Shown piece after piece: positions 22,974 to 35,519 of a stretch of 64,000 bases of DNA. The translations under genes and the position numbers were made by a program. Source of the stretch: Corticium candelabrum (lineage: Eukaryota > Porifera > Homoscleromorpha > Homosclerophorida > Plakinidae); NCBI RefSeq assembly GCF_963422355.1, contig NC_085088.1, forward strand, positions 7,868,985-7,932,984, read 5' to 3'. How positions within the stretch are numbered: the first letter of the stretch is position 1; each line of letters starts with the position of its first letter. Under the pieces are notes generated by a model that was not told the origin of the DNA, searched no databases, and saw only the letters and a list, made by a program, of their open reading frames with translations.

Positions 22974-23523
22974 ATGTTTTATTTATGGAAGTTAGCAAAG
23001 ACCACTAATTGCCCTTTGAAGCAAGTTAGAGGCTTACTAGTATGCCAAAGCTGTAGAAAGTATGGCCACATTGCGAATGGATGTCTCAAGAAACGTCATT
23101 GCACAAAGAGATTGGTGAAGCAGAGCAGGCAGAGTCGACTACAGCAGGCTTGGAAACGGAATCAGAATCGTCTCCAGAAGTGGTAAACTCGGTGTGCAAA
23201 GAGATTTGTGAAGCAGGGGAAGTGCATTGCATGGGCAAGAACTTGCTAGTAAACTTGGGAATTGAGAGAAAGGAGGTGCAATTTAGAATTGATACCAGAG
23301 CAGATTTATCACTGCTTGATGAATCTTCATAAGAAAAAGTAGGCAAACCCACACTGTCAACTGCCACTGAAAGATTGAGAAATGTATCAGGCAAGTTGAT
23401 AGAATTTAAGGGCACTTTCACAAAGACATGTGCTTTTCCGAAACAGCACCATCAATGTGGTGTTCTATGTCAAGCAAGGAAGAGGGTCAATTTACTTGGC
23501 ATGGATTGGATAAACAAGACGGC
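22974..23523 (+). pseudogene. Gypsy retroelement gag-protease fragment
   Basis: The plus-strand frames contain a CCHC zinc knuckle CQSCRKYGHIANGC (about 23040) and then an aspartic protease, FRIDTRADLSLLDE (Arg in place of the Gly of DTGA) and, after a stop, NLLGMDWINK. The copy is cut at about 23523, where the LTR of a minus-strand element begins. Reverse transcriptase of a plus-strand Gypsy resumes at 25860. Confidence 0.75.
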
Positions 23524-23826
23524 TGTCACTAGCTGGACGATGAGTTGCGGCAATGTAGGTACAGCGAGAAGACATGAGCGGTCGACACCGTAATGAGTGC
23601 ATGACGACTTCTATTATCACCCGCACTCAAACTCTCCCCTTCACCAACAGACCACTATCCAACCCCAAATGACTAGTTCAGTCAAATACCGGAAAAATGC
23701 AAATTGTGTATAGCCATATATGGCAACACAACTCAGGCTTGACTAATTATGGCAATGCAACTTAATTAATTAATAATTAACTATATACATGCCTTTTCAT
23801 ACAAATGTGTAGGTAAGAACATTACA
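23524..23826 (-). repeat. presumed 3' LTR of the minus-strand gmr1-like element
   Basis: On the minus strand a purine tract (AAAGGGGAC) precedes TGTAATGTTC..., and the unit ends ...AGTGACA at 23524, so it begins TG and ends CA. A related sequence (TGTCACAAGCTGGACG on plus) occurs at 63397, evidence that the end is a repeat boundary. No second LTR of this copy is present in the window because its 5' side is lost. Confidence 0.55.
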
Positions 23827-23839
23827 TACGTCCCCTTTA

Positions 23840-25745
23840 AGAGAAGCACTGGGATGCTTCTATCTTCTCCGTTCTTACCCGTCGTCAGGTCACCCTGCTG
23901 AGATAGTCGGCTCCGTTGTCCTTGCCCTTGATCGCATCGATCTGGAATGTGTACCCCTGCAGGAACAAGCCCACCGCATGACCCGATCGTTCTCATACTT
24001 GGTTTGATTGAGGAATAAAAGAGGTCGATGGTCTGTTTGCAACACAAATTTCCAGCCATACAGGAACATTCTCTACTTTCTTACGCTCCAAACCAGTACC
24101 AGGCATTCCCTCTCTATAGTCGAAAACCTCTTCTCTCAGTTGAACAACTTCTTGCTTATATAGGTCATGGGAAACAATCAATCGCCAAATTGCTGCATGA
24201 GAATGGTGCCGATCCCAACTTTGGATGCGTCAGTCCTCAAAACAAACTGCCTAGTGTGGTCTGCCAAGTGAAGTATTGGTTGTGACGTGATAGCTCCTTT
24301 CAGCGTCGTGTATGCTTTTGTGGGCGTTGCTCCATTTCACCTTGTTTGGTTGCCCCTTTCTTGTTAAATCAGTCAGTGGGGCCGCGATTACAGAATATTT
24401 TGCAACATAATCCCGGTAGAAACCCGTGAGCCCAATACACGAGCAAATCTCTCTTTTGGTTCTAAGCCTCTGGGCGTCTCAAATCTTTTGCAGGTTCTCT
24501 TCTATCAGACTGCTAACACCGTGACCGACTTTGTAGCCCACAAAATCGATTACAGTCTTTGAAGGACGAGCCGTCAGTCCAGCCCCAGACATCCTTCGAA
24601 GTAGTTCTAGGAGCGTCCCCAAGTGCTCTTTCCAGGTAACGTTATGGATCAGGATGTCGTTGACGACGTGCTTGACGTTCTCCATGCCTTCTAGCAGAAT
24701 CCTCATTGCTCTCATCAGGGTCGCACCGGAGTTTACCACCCCAAATGGCATTCTTAAGAATTCATACGATTCATCGGGCGAAGAGAATGCGGTCTTGTGG
24801 TCATTTTCCTTGGCCGGGCAGATCGATCTTTGAAAACCACATGTCAGTGCTAAGGTTCTGGATTGTCTCTGCAACTGTATTTGTTGGTTCTGGATCAACT
24901 TCTGTTGTCTTGTTGAGCTTTGTGAAATAAGCAACTTATTCGTGCTGTCCCACTTCTTCACGATGACTATTGGAGACGAATACGGGGATCTCGACTCTTG
25001 GATGATATTCATTTTGAGCATGTCGTTTAGCTCCTTTTGAAGAGTTTCCCTCACGCTGCACGGGACTGGATAGGGACGTGGCCGAATTGGTTCGTCCGAA
25101 GTCAATTTAACGTGATGACTTAATCAAGTCTGTTTCGCCAGGCACATTGATGAATACAGGACTAAATTCCTCAATTAGACGTTGCGCTTGTTTGCACTGT
25201 TTGATGCTTAGCTCCTCGCCCAATTTCACATTATCAAGAGTCTCTTGTTTCCAACACAGGCTCACGTCAAGGAGTTCGTCGTCTGGGCCTCCTTCACTGT
25301 CAGCTGCTATTGTTGCTGAGCTCACCAAATTCCAGCACCGCCCTTCCTTTCTCCGGAGTGTCACATTTCTGGTCCGCTTTATTGATTCGGGAGTAGTATC
25401 GCTTCAGCAAGTTGACATGAAAGACCTTTGAGTTGCCCTTGATGTTGACGACATAGTCCACCAGTACTACTCTTCTTTCGATTACATAGGGCCCCTTCCA
25501 CTGCATGATAACTTGTTTCTATCCGTAGGCTGCAGTAGCAGTACCTGATCACATTCCTCGAGTTTACGTTGTTTGCATTTACGGTCGAAGTATTGCTTCT
25601 GCCGTGTTTGCGACTTCTCCAGCTCCTCTCTGGCAAGTTTTAACGTTTCTTCCAGTCTTTCCCTCAACTCGAACACGTACTGGTATGACGTCTGCACACT
25701 GGGTTCGTCTTACTCCTTGGTCCAAAGGCCGCGTAGTATGTGCAT
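23840..25745 (-). pseudogene. gmr1-like Gypsy pol with integrase before reverse transcriptase
   Basis: Reading right to left on the minus strand: the integrase C-terminus (FELRERLEETLKLAREELEK, QKQYFDRK, then MQWKGPYVIERRV and FHVNLLKRYYSR, 25700-25380), then the leader of reverse transcriptase (QRLIEEFSPVFINVPGETDL, about 25180). Next is the reverse transcriptase (PYPVPCSVRETLQKELNDML, SPYSSPIVIVKKWD, FLRMPFGVVNSG, with VVNDILIH in place of the usual VDDI box, 25105-24480), then RNase H (LRTDASKVGIGTILMQQF and LQTDHRPLLFLNQ, 24240-24000). In ordinary Ty3/Gypsy the integrase follows RNase H. The reverse order is the hallmark of the gmr1 group. Frameshifts separate the blocks and the 5' part is lost at the CA microsatellite. 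Confidence 0.8.
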
Positions 25746-25760
25746 GGGACCTCTTACCTC

Positions 25761-25985
<225 letters not shown>

Positions 25986-26399
25986 GAAAACATTATTTCT
26001 AAATCCAAGAAACTTTTTCTTACCCAAGGAACTCATTTTTTTGTCATAAAGTTTACTCTGGCAAGTAGATACAGCTGTAACGCATGCGCACTAAAAAAAT
26101 CACTCACTCATAACTCAAGAATGAATTTTTATTTTGCAAATCCACAAATCCAAATCAAAGACAATATCACTTCTTACATGTAGTCGCCCTTTTCATTAAA
26201 ATCTTCTGTGCAAGTAGATACAGCAATAACACACACGCATGCACACACACGCACGCACACACGCACACACACACACACACCACTTTTTGGTATTCATTTT
26301 TCCTGCCTCCGCCTGTCTGTGTGTTTGTTGATATGTCTGCATGTCTGCCTATTTGCTTGCCAATTTGTCTAGCTGTCTGCCTATCAGACAGAATGTTTA

Positions 26400-26900
26400 G
26401 ATGAATTAAACGTTCCTCATCAAGTTGAGCCTAGAAACAGATATATCAACTCAGAGAATCGAACGGATATAGCAACGTACGATCCCACTGAATATTCCAC
26501 AGCAGACTTGGATATGGCTCACCCACATTCTTGCGACACCCTAAAATCGGCTGCCAAAAGATCAGGCTATGCCGCAGAGATGCGAGAACAATGAAAGATG
26601 GCAAAATATGGCCAACACAATCCATATCAGAGTCCACCACACCACGTATCCCATTGGTTTTTTAGCACTTTGGCCTTTGGGGTCCTATGGCTGAAGAATA
26701 TTTAAATAAGATCTCCAAGAAGTCGAAAAATGAACATGGAAGGAACAATGAAGCAGGCTTTCGAGATAGATGGAGGAAGCAACTGTCTGTAGGTGTACAT
26801 TCTTGCAACTCTCGAGTGATTATTAAGAAGTTGTCAAAGTTGTCTAAGTGCAACTTCAATGACTTTACATATGATACAGACATTCAACATTTTGTCCATT
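26400..26900 (+). pseudogene. LINE C-terminal tail, second family, copy A
   Basis: It reads DIATYDPTEYSTADLDMAHP, LKSAAKRSGYAAEMRE, and after a frame change MAEEYLNKISKKSKNEHGR and RDRWRKQLSVGVHSCNSRVI. This is the C-terminal end of a LINE type with a restriction-like endonuclease domain. A diverged copy lies at 51220-51690. Confidence 0.65.
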
Positions 26901-27278
26901 GACTGTTATTGATTTGCATAAAGTTAGCGCTTGTTATCAGTAGAGTAAGCATTCAATCTACTTATCTATCTGCTTGTCTGTCATATCTCCTCATAATGGT
27001 ATGTTATATGCAGCTTTGTGTAATTGGCAGTTCTTACAAACATGAGACGTCTTTCCATGTTGTGGTCTAAGAGATAATAATGTAGCACTGAATGTCACAG
27101 GTTTTAATTGATAGACGTTTGCACAAATCATTTATCCAACTATTTGGTGTTAAATTGTTTATATGTTTATTTGTTTGTCCGTGTATTTTGATTGTTCTGT
27201 TTACTACTTTGTTGTCTTTGGTTTGGATGTTTATACAAAAACCTAGGCACTGTTGACGACATTTGTTAATTTATACAG

Positions 27279-27373
27279 CTATCTGAATCCCTTCGAATTT
27301 ACAGATGAAGATGTTGAACTGCAGTTCTTTAAGGGTAACCCTTCTCTTGGCAAGTATTATAACTGGATAATTG
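27279..27373 (+). CDS. secreted CX5R phosphatase-like gene, exon 3
   Basis: It follows a 12.9 kb intron ending TTATACAG. The split codon joins to Ser. It encodes YLNPFEFTDEDVELQFFKGN then PSLGKYYNWII and ends in phase 1 at G/GTAAAA. Reading through the donor keeps the frame open for about 40 codons but then hits a stop, whereas splicing to 27469 continues the frame to the active site. Confidence 0.7.
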
Positions 27374-27468
27374 GTAAAATAACATATATTGATACAGTAT
27401 TATGTATTTATAATAAAGGTTTTGTGAGTATAGTAGGCGATGTAGTAGATCCTGACTGGTTTTCAGAG

Positions 27469-27665
27469 GCTATTCGAAAAGTGTGCTGTTATTAATGGCA
27501 ATTCAAAGTTCTACTGTTCAATTAATTGCAAGGATTGTAATGCAGGAAATGGCTGTTTACCTGAATGACTGGCAATTGGATCATTTGCCTGAAAGAGTAG
27601 ATTTACTGAGAAAGCTATTGCATTCAAACTTGTCACTGCCAAATGTCATCTACACACACTGCGAG
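27469..27665 (+). CDS. secreted CX5R phosphatase-like gene, exon 4 (active-site Cys)
   Basis: It follows a 95-bp intron ending TTTTCAGAG (the second AG gives the right phase). It encodes YSKSVLLLMAIQSSTVQLIA, then PERVDLLRKLL and a terminal VIYTHCE, which supplies the His and catalytic Cys of the phosphatase loop. The donor is GAG/GTACAG in phase 0. The choice between the two tandem AGs is decided only by frame. Confidence 0.7.
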
Positions 27666-27752
27666 GTACAGCTATATCTAGTCACCTACTCCTGTTTGTT
27701 GCTATAGTAATAGTAAATGTTCACCACCTGCTTTGTTGACATTCATCTTCTG

Positions 27753-27755
<3 letters not shown>

Positions 27756-27839
<84 letters not shown>

Positions 27840-27902
27840 ATGCATATGTGTGTACACATGCATGTGCGTGTGTGCGTGCATGTGTGTGCATGCATGTGTG
27901 TG

Positions 27903-27966
<64 letters not shown>

Positions 27967-28050
27967 TGTATGTATGTATGTATGTATGTATGTATGTATG
28001 TATGTATGTATGTATGTATGTATGTCTGTGTGTGCATGCCTGCATGCATG

Positions 28051-28131
<81 letters not shown>
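27756..28131 (+). repeat. compound (TG)n-(TATG)n-(TG)n microsatellite
   Basis: Three TG blocks surround a GTGCATG-rich interruption (27836-27905) and a run of about 14 TATG units (27967-28023). The total is about 375 bp. Confidence 0.97.
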
Positions 28132-28133
<2 letters not shown>

Positions 28134-28829
28134 AATCCAAGAACAGGACTGGGCTTCGAAGATTCGGAGCCAACTCGGGGATTAAGGGTTGTGTGGCACT
28201 AAGGGGTTACCTTGTGGTTTTTGGCTGCTCCTGGTGACTCTTGTTTAAGTTGGAATTCTAAAGTCTGTCCACGCTGACTTTTCCCTCAGTCAATTCTGGA
28301 TAACTTTTGACAGCAAGGTCGTAGAGACATGCTAAACACTTCATTTTAGAGCTCATTTTCATGCTGGTCTTTGAGTGTGCATTGCAGACAAACTTCCGCC
28401 AGCCTTGTTATGTAAATTGTTTAATAGCTACTCTAACCAATAGACAGCCTTCAATTGAAAGACAAACCCACCTGTTATGCTAATTACTAATTGCTCATTG
28501 GATAAATGCTGGGATCTACCGACACAAGAACCACACAAACTTCCCCGGGGGGGAGGGGGGGAGAAGTTAAAGTGGACGGACTTTAGTACTAGCCAGATTA
28601 TCTCTGTCATATACTTTTAAACCTATTCACTGTTCTTTCAGTGATTGTACAAAACTAGTTTTTCTTTAGCCAAATCTCTCCAAAATTACACGAAAAAGTA
28701 TCGCCTTGCACTAAAGTCAGCATAAAAAGCCATGTGTCATCTATTGTTAAAGGTAAACCTACTTCAATAACAGGTTTACTTTTCTGTTATCGTCTAAAGT
28801 CTGTTCATTTGAAGTTTTGAAGAAAAGTG

Positions 28830-31760
28830 AAATACTTAAGATTGGTACTTGGAATGTTTAAAAACTCAAGGGGATACGGAAAGCAAACCTTCTTGCTGAA
28901 GAACATTACAAAGAGGTGGTCTGACATTGTGTGGTGTGACTGAGACTCATGCACCTACCTGGAGCTAGTTCAATGCTCCCAGTACAAGCTTTTATTCTCA
29001 GGATCACTGTAGAGAAGCTTCAAGAAGAGTGGGTTTAGAGTTCCCATGCAGCATAGAGAATAATGTAAAATTCTTCAACCCTATTTCAGACCGGATCATG
29101 AGAGTTGAGTTTTTGACAGATAGAGGTGTGGTTAGTGTTGTGATTGCTTATGGTCCAACCAATCAGAATAGTGAAGAAGAGAAGAATGTCTTTAACAACA
29201 GCTGGATGAAGCAATCCAAAAAACAGGTGTCTTACTGTGTTGTTGTCTTGGGTGATTCAATGCTTGAGTGGGAAAACAAGAAATGAAAGTAACTTGCAAA
29301 TTGGTTGCCATTTCAACCAGTGATAATGGCAAGAGATTATTAGGTTTTGCTGAAGCTCATGATATGATAATCATAAACACTGTGGTTCAACACCAACATA
29401 TTCACACAGCTTCTTGGTATCCACCAAATCTTCTTGCAAAACCAAGTTTGAAAGACTGTTCTCGTCAGGCAGTCTATGCATGATCCATGACACTAGAGTA
29501 ATGAACGACCCTGACGTTGAATCGAATCATGAGCTGGTAATAAGCAAATTAGTCTTGAAACTTCAGAAACGTAAGCAATAAGTTTGAATGCCAAACAATA
29601 ATCATGATGCTTTGAAAGATCCACTTGTATTGACCAACATATAGAAACAGTTTGTGCCACAGCCACAAGTTCAGTCAACGATCTACAGGTGCAGCAGATG
29701 TTGAAAGAAGATGGTTAATTGGAATTTCAGTCAGCAGTAAGTGACACAGCAGAAAAACAACTATCGGTTACTCTAACTATGGCAAGCAAATACTTGGATT
29801 ACAGAGAATACCCTGCAATCTTGCCGATGGTGCATTGATGTTCAATAAACCATCGTTGGTGCTAGAAGCAATTCAGAAGATAGAAGATGAAACGGGAATT
29901 TTATTACAGCAATGTGCTGTGCTTGCTTGGCTAAGGGGTGACCATGCATGAAGCAGTGACCTCAGAGATAGATATGCACAATATGCTGTCAGGTCAAAGC
30001 AACACTGGTACTGAAACAGAACAAACAAAACTGGTACACGTAGTCTAAAGGAAGGTACAGGAGGAGCTCTGAAACATCACCGACATGGAGAGTTTATAGG
30101 CAAATTAAGAAATTTAGTAGGACTGAATTCCAACCAGCTGATGTCTTTATTGATGCATGCATGACTATGGACAAAAGTAGCAACCGAGGAAGCGAAACTA
30201 GATCGCTTGAAAAGGTGTTAATTCAGTGCTGAATGTTTAGCATGTTACAAGTCTAATTAATGAATACCTCTTTTCATACAACTTGCCATCTGGAGAACCA
30301 CTAACTGATATGAAGATTGTAGCTTCTGTTAATAAATCTAATATGGTAAGGCAACAGAAGATGACAGCATAGTGGCAGAATTTTTCCACCTGAGCTTTCT
30401 TGGTTGTTTGAAGTCATTAGATTATGTTCAGAATCTGGAAAAATCACACATGCATAGAAATTTACTGTCTTGTTACCATTATTTAGATATATGTGATAGC
30501 TACAGGGGGATATCTTTACTCACCGTCCCAGGGATAGTTTTGGCTGACATCTTGTTGGAACGTTTCAAGAAAGTAATAAAAAATTATCTTTTAGAATAAT
30601 GTGGGTTTTGTCTTGTTAGATGTACCATTAACCAAATCTGGGTATTGAGGCAGATCATTGAGATAGCTTTAGAGCATGGTGTGCATTATGCTTCAGACTT
30701 GTCGATAGCCGTTCATGCAGTCCTAGACATGCCCTCTTTCAGTTATTGAGAATTATGGAGTAGAGGGAAAAGTCTGTGGGTTGATTGTTGACATCTATGA
30801 TAACACCGGACATTACATTCACCCATAATAACGTCTTGGGTGTATAGAAAAGAATGCTTTTTTGGGTGTATGCTAGGGCATGGGCGTTATTTTGGTCCCA
30901 GGGGTATACATGGTTACAAAATGCTGTCGTTTGGCCAGTCATCATCTAAACACCCAAAGACTACAACAAACGCCTGCAATTATCCGTTTTTGCAAGATCA
31001 AAGGTTCTATATAGTATTTTGCATTCAATTATCCAAATCCAGGGTTCAGTTATCCGATTCAGGCATTCTATTATCCCAGGCAGGCATTTAATTATCCCAA
31101 TCAGGCATTCAATTATCTGATTGAGTCATTCAATTATTGGACTCAGACATTCAATTATCAGAGGCTGTGTCATAGAAATACCAAATTGATCGTAATAATT
31201 CTTTTCAGTCTGTTACATAAAGTCAAAATCATGCACATTTCTTTCATGATGCCTTTCTATGATGCTCACTCACGTTTCAGCTGAACAAGAAATGATTGAT
31301 TCAACCAAGGTGGGAAGGTGATAAATATTGAAATTTGAGCTCTTTTCAACACTTGTCACTGAGGCGTAAGACATAGGGCTATGCTCATGTACAGAAAGGA
31401 CCTGCAAATGCAGGCGTGACTATTCAATATTCTGCGCATGCGTATCCTGGGCGTATACTTGGGCACAGGGTTTTTTGGGCAGACATTTCTGACCTGCTGC
31501 ACATGGGCGTATGTATGGGCATGGGCATTAATTTGGTATGGGCATTATTATGGTGAATATGGTATGTTGTTTGACAGGTTCAGGATAACCACAGGGTAAG
31601 GCAAGGTTGCTGCTTATCTCCTGTTCTTTTCAATATCTATTTGGACAAAATAGCGTATGAAACTCTCTCTTTGACTGTTGATACTGGCATTCAGATTGAA
31701 TACAAAACTGAAGGTGATGTATACATGAACTATAGAGCTCATACACAGGACAGGGTACAG
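28830..31760 (+). pseudogene. APE-type LINE (RTE-like), degraded, plus strand
   Basis: It begins LKIGTWNV at 28834 (the usual start of the endonuclease domain), then SDRIMRVEFLTDRGVVSVVI (29090). SYRGISLLTVPGIVLADILL of the reverse transcriptase is at 30500 and VRQGCCLSPVLFNIYLDKI at 31600. It is the same family as the minus-strand copy at 16775-20560. It is interrupted by stops throughout and by an insertion at about 30805-31562. Confidence 0.8.
30805..31562. mobile_element. insertion in the LINE with imperfect inverted ends
   Basis: The left end ACATTCACCCATAATAACG and the right end ATTATTATGGTGAATATGG are inverted-complementary, and both flanks belong to the LINE. Inside, about 31008-31165 carries a 19-21 bp degenerate tandem repeat (variants of GGCATTCAATTATCCGATTCA). 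Part of the interior recurs at 44255-44530. Confidence 0.55.
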
Positions 31761-32297
31761 TGAGATCAGAACAGAATATCTGCAGATAGCTTGGCTCTTG
31801 TATCAAAGTCTCATTTGGTTTACATTAATCTCTATACAAATCATGTGTGTCAAGTGGAGTGTGTGCTCATAGATTGTTTGACAAAAATGTAGTCCATTCA
31901 AAGAATTTTACCATTTCTGCCATTTGAACATTTCGTCAGATTTTTGTTTTGCCTATGCAAATGAGCAGTTTAGACTGCTACCAGCTGCTACAGTAATTTC
32001 TGGCAAGTAGCAGTTATAACATCTGACAAGAAGTCAATGTTCTCTTGGACTTAGAAACATGATCTGACCTTCTGATTATGCGGCTGTTTTGTGGTGTGAA
32101 ATTTAACCACTATCCCATGACAAAGAGTGGGACTTTATGGTTATGACACGTGTTGGTGGTTTTCAGTGATAATTTAAATCTGTTGTTAATAATATATCTG
32201 TCCTTTTTAAATTTCACAGTATTTAATTTTGCCTTTTTGAGAAAGTGGCAAAATAGGCAAGAATTAATCAACTTTGAAAAATTTTCTTGATTCACAG

Positions 32298-32474
32298 TGT
32301 AAGCCTCTTGAAACGTCGAAGTATTATGAAGTTAGATGCCATTTTGCTGTTAGCGCACCATACAAAGCGACTGTAGTTTTGAGTAATGAGTTATCACATA
32401 CGGACATAAATATCACTCATGGATATATAATGTTAGGTTCTCATGTAAATGTCATAAAGCCAAGAAAGCGCTAA
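32298..32474 (+). CDS. possible exon of an unknown gene
   Basis: After a good acceptor (TTCTTGATTCACAG) the frame reads CKPLETSKYYEVRCHFAVSA, then PYKATVVLSNEL and ends KPRKR before a stop. The composition looks like a beta-sandwich domain, but no partner exon was found and the family is unknown. It lies within the intron between phosphatase exons 4 and 5, same strand, and does not fit that gene. Confidence 0.22.
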   Translation, partial: CKPLETSKYYEVRCHFAVSAPYKATVVLSNELSHTDINITHGYIMLGSHVNVIKPRKR

Positions 32475-32479
32475 ATTTT

Positions 32480-33475
32480 GCATTGGCACTTGCAGACAAG
32501 TAAGTTCTGTTGTTGATTGCTGACAAGACCTGGCAATCACAAGCATGAATTACACTGTTCTAGTAAAAATTCTTTTTTCATGAACATTTTCACAGATCTG
32601 ATTGGCGGTTCATTAATTGTCCTTGGTTGCCAGGTACAATTAATTGCAAATACTGCTTTGTAATTGGATAGAACTAAGGTTGGGGCACATTTTTTAGCAT
32701 GACAGACATAGTCAGCCACAAACATAGTCATAAACCAAATGTCATTAAAGCCATATATTTGAAGTACACTACGTTGTAAGTCACGTGACTTGTACAAAGT
32801 TTGTTTTTTCTGGCTCATAGCTAAAAATGATATCTGTTAGTTTCTGAATACTGTTGTTAGTTTCTGAATACTGTCTGATGCTGAGCTCATAGCTAAGCAA
32901 TGTCGTTGTAGGTTTTTATCAAGTGCAAATTGTGCTTAAATGGTTTAGTTATTTTGCTTGCTTGAAGCAGACGGTAGTTGTGACGGTAGTTGTGACTTTA
33001 CAGCATCATGGCTGACTAAAATGCATTATTTAGTTTGCATCAGATCTCTTTCGATAAAACTGTAATGCTAGATCATTCAAAGCATCCGTTTTGAAGTCGC
33101 AACTCTTTATAGGACATCTCATTACTTGTGTCATGGATCATTTTCCTAGACTACCTAATTAGAATGTAGTCTCTAGACCCAAAAGCATTTGGAGATACTA
33201 TAAAACCAATGTGAATATTTATTGTTATGTTGAAACCAAATATTGTTGATTGTTGGGCCATACACTATAGGGCTGTGTTTCCACTATAACACTTGAACCA
33301 GTTTCACAACTAATTAAGGTAAACAGGTTTATGTTTGTGATAAAGCCCACTTGTGTGGGCCTGGAAAAGTGTAAACGAAGCATAATCCCATAGATCTGTA
33401 CCTCTACTAGCAGCTAAAATATTTAGAACCATCTTTCCATTATACTCCCAAAGGCATACAGATAGCTGTTCATAT
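32480..33475. other. intron sequence without identifiable feature
   Basis: Nothing supportable on either strand. A 22-bp direct repeat (GTTAGTTTCTGAATACTGT) lies at 32836-32876. Confidence 0.4.
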
Positions 33476-33479
33476 AAGT

Positions 33480-35500
33480 TTGCTAGCTAGAGCTTTAGTA
33501 ATGGTAAGATCGTTCGTAAGAGTAGTCTTCCTTGCAATGTCTTTGAGAGCCTGAAGACTGGAAGGTGACAGAAAACCAAGTTTCCAGCACCAGTGGATAG
33601 AAGAAACTACCGGAAGACTCAACACTGTCTTGATGGCGTTCATCTTGTTTGGCTTTGCCTGCAGCTGTGACAGCTCTTGATTGGATGGTTCAGGTAACGA
33701 GGTAGGATTGCTAAAAGAAGTTTGAACGATAATGTTAGAATAGGCTGCACAACCCTGGAAGAAATCTGGGTGGCTACTTCTCCAGGGTGAGAGGAACTGT
33801 CACTACTACAACTCTGTTCACTTCTGGTCCCTGTGTTGTTTTCTAGAAGAGAGTGATACACAATGTCACATAAAGCATCATGTCTTTTGTTTCTTAGTGA
33901 AGTACTGTGGCAACCCAGAATATGATCTCCATAATTGGCCAAAACAGAACCACAGTAGCATCTGGTAGCAGGGGATGGCGAAGGAAACTGAGCCAGGCCA
34001 AGCCAGAGGTGGAGACAGAGAACGAATTCTTGTGGAGACATAGTCAGGCCAAAAACAGGGTTTAGCATTGCCCGCAACCATGAACCCACAAGTGAAACAG
34101 AGATTGTGTTAAGACGAGCACTATCTCGTAAGAATCAATAGTCATTTGCAACTGGAGTTGTGAAGAAGATAGCAAATTTAAGTTGACATTATCCGGCAAA
34201 AGAGAGATCAGGTACGTGTTTCCATGCTTGTAGTTCACCAGGAAGTAATAGACCTGTGAAGCTAGGTGGAAGGACAGTCTGCAAGAGTTGGTGACATAAG
34301 TTTCAAGCAGCATTGCTGCCGCCAACAAAAGCTGCGAAGCAGGTCCTGCTAGCGTTTCTTTTGTCAAGGCAACCCAAGCGAATAGGTAACGTGGTTTGAG
34401 ACCAAGCCAAATCTGACAAAGATGATTGCAACGTTCTTTCCAGAGAATTCCGCAGGCCATTGTTGGATTTGAAAAAGAAATTCTATTGAAAGGACAGTCC
34501 TCAAAAAGATGGTTGACTTTACAAGACTCGGGCAGCTTAGAAGTAAATTAGGTAGAACTTGGGGATTCTTCAAACTTTTGAGATTGTTCTGGCACTGTAA
34601 GACCTTGTCGATTTGTTTAGCACAAGGAGCATTAAAGTAAGAATCAGAGCCAAACATGTGTGAACCCAGAAAGTCAGCACCACCTGTCAGATTTTCCACT
34701 TGCTGTATCTCCTCATGGAACTCGTGGGAAACTTGTTCCTTGAAGACCTTGCATTTCTACATATTAAGGCGTAAACCATGAGAAAGGCCAACCGATGACA
34801 ACTGGTTGAGAAGTGGCGCCAGAGCTGATCTTTCACCAAGGAAGCTGCCGTCATCTAAATACCAAATTTGGAGACAAAGATCAGGGTCACCCTGTTGCAC
34901 TCCACTTGATGATTTTGAGACATTTCCAAAAAATAATTGACCTTCACAATGCTAACACCGTTTTGTCCCTGCAAAGTCTCAGGGAAGTCCTTGCAAACTC
35001 GATTAAGAAAAGAAGACTAGAGAGCCCGTGGAAATCCACGTAAGGCTGTTAAGACAGAGCTTGAGGTGACAGTGAGGGGAGGAGGAATGTCATTATTCCG
35101 AACAGGTAGAGAATGAACAGGATGACGAATTCTTCAATAGCCGAAGAATCATCATGTGAAGCACATCCCAATGAACCAAGAGAACATATTGCGTTGCGAA
35201 AACGACCTCTCCAGAAAAAAGAGACCTTTTTGCATTGGCAAAATTAAAAGAAGTATATCTGTTAGATAGAGCCTTCGTAGCTTGATGAGATTCGGATCTT
35301 GCTTTTTGCCAAGAAGATAAAATCTCCTTCCTGCCATCTTCGAAGGCGAGACAACAACAACTATCTGTTTCTTCTTGCCAACTCTTAGAGGACATCTCAA
35401 CACAGCCTTTGGAAAGAGAAAGAAAGATGAGCAAATCCCCAAAGACCATCCAAAAAGGCATGTTTCAGCTTCCTCAGACAAAACCTTGGCCAACATGGGG
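33480..35500 (-). pseudogene. RLE-type LINE (C-terminal endonuclease), minus strand
   Basis: Reading right to left: FPKAVLRCPLRVGKK (about 35420), reverse transcriptase with LQIWYLDDGSFLGERSAL (about 34840, catalytic YLDD intact). The thumb region is LTGGADFLGSHMFGSDSYF (about 34670). The C-terminal zinc motif is RCYCGSVLANYGDHILGC followed by RNKRHDALCDIVYHSLLE (about 33900). This CxC...H...C plus RHD block precedes the restriction-like endonuclease in such LINEs, so insertion would be site-guided rather than APE-driven. Stops and frame changes occur, so it is inactive. It is the same family as 53940-56520. Confidence 0.78.
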
Positions 35501-35519
35501 CTAAACCAGTTATATTCTA

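Noticed and set aside
27374..27495. Reading through the exon 3 donor
   Set aside because: The frame stays open for about 40 codons but then stops. Splicing to 27469 leads in frame to the HCEAGTDRTGE loop.
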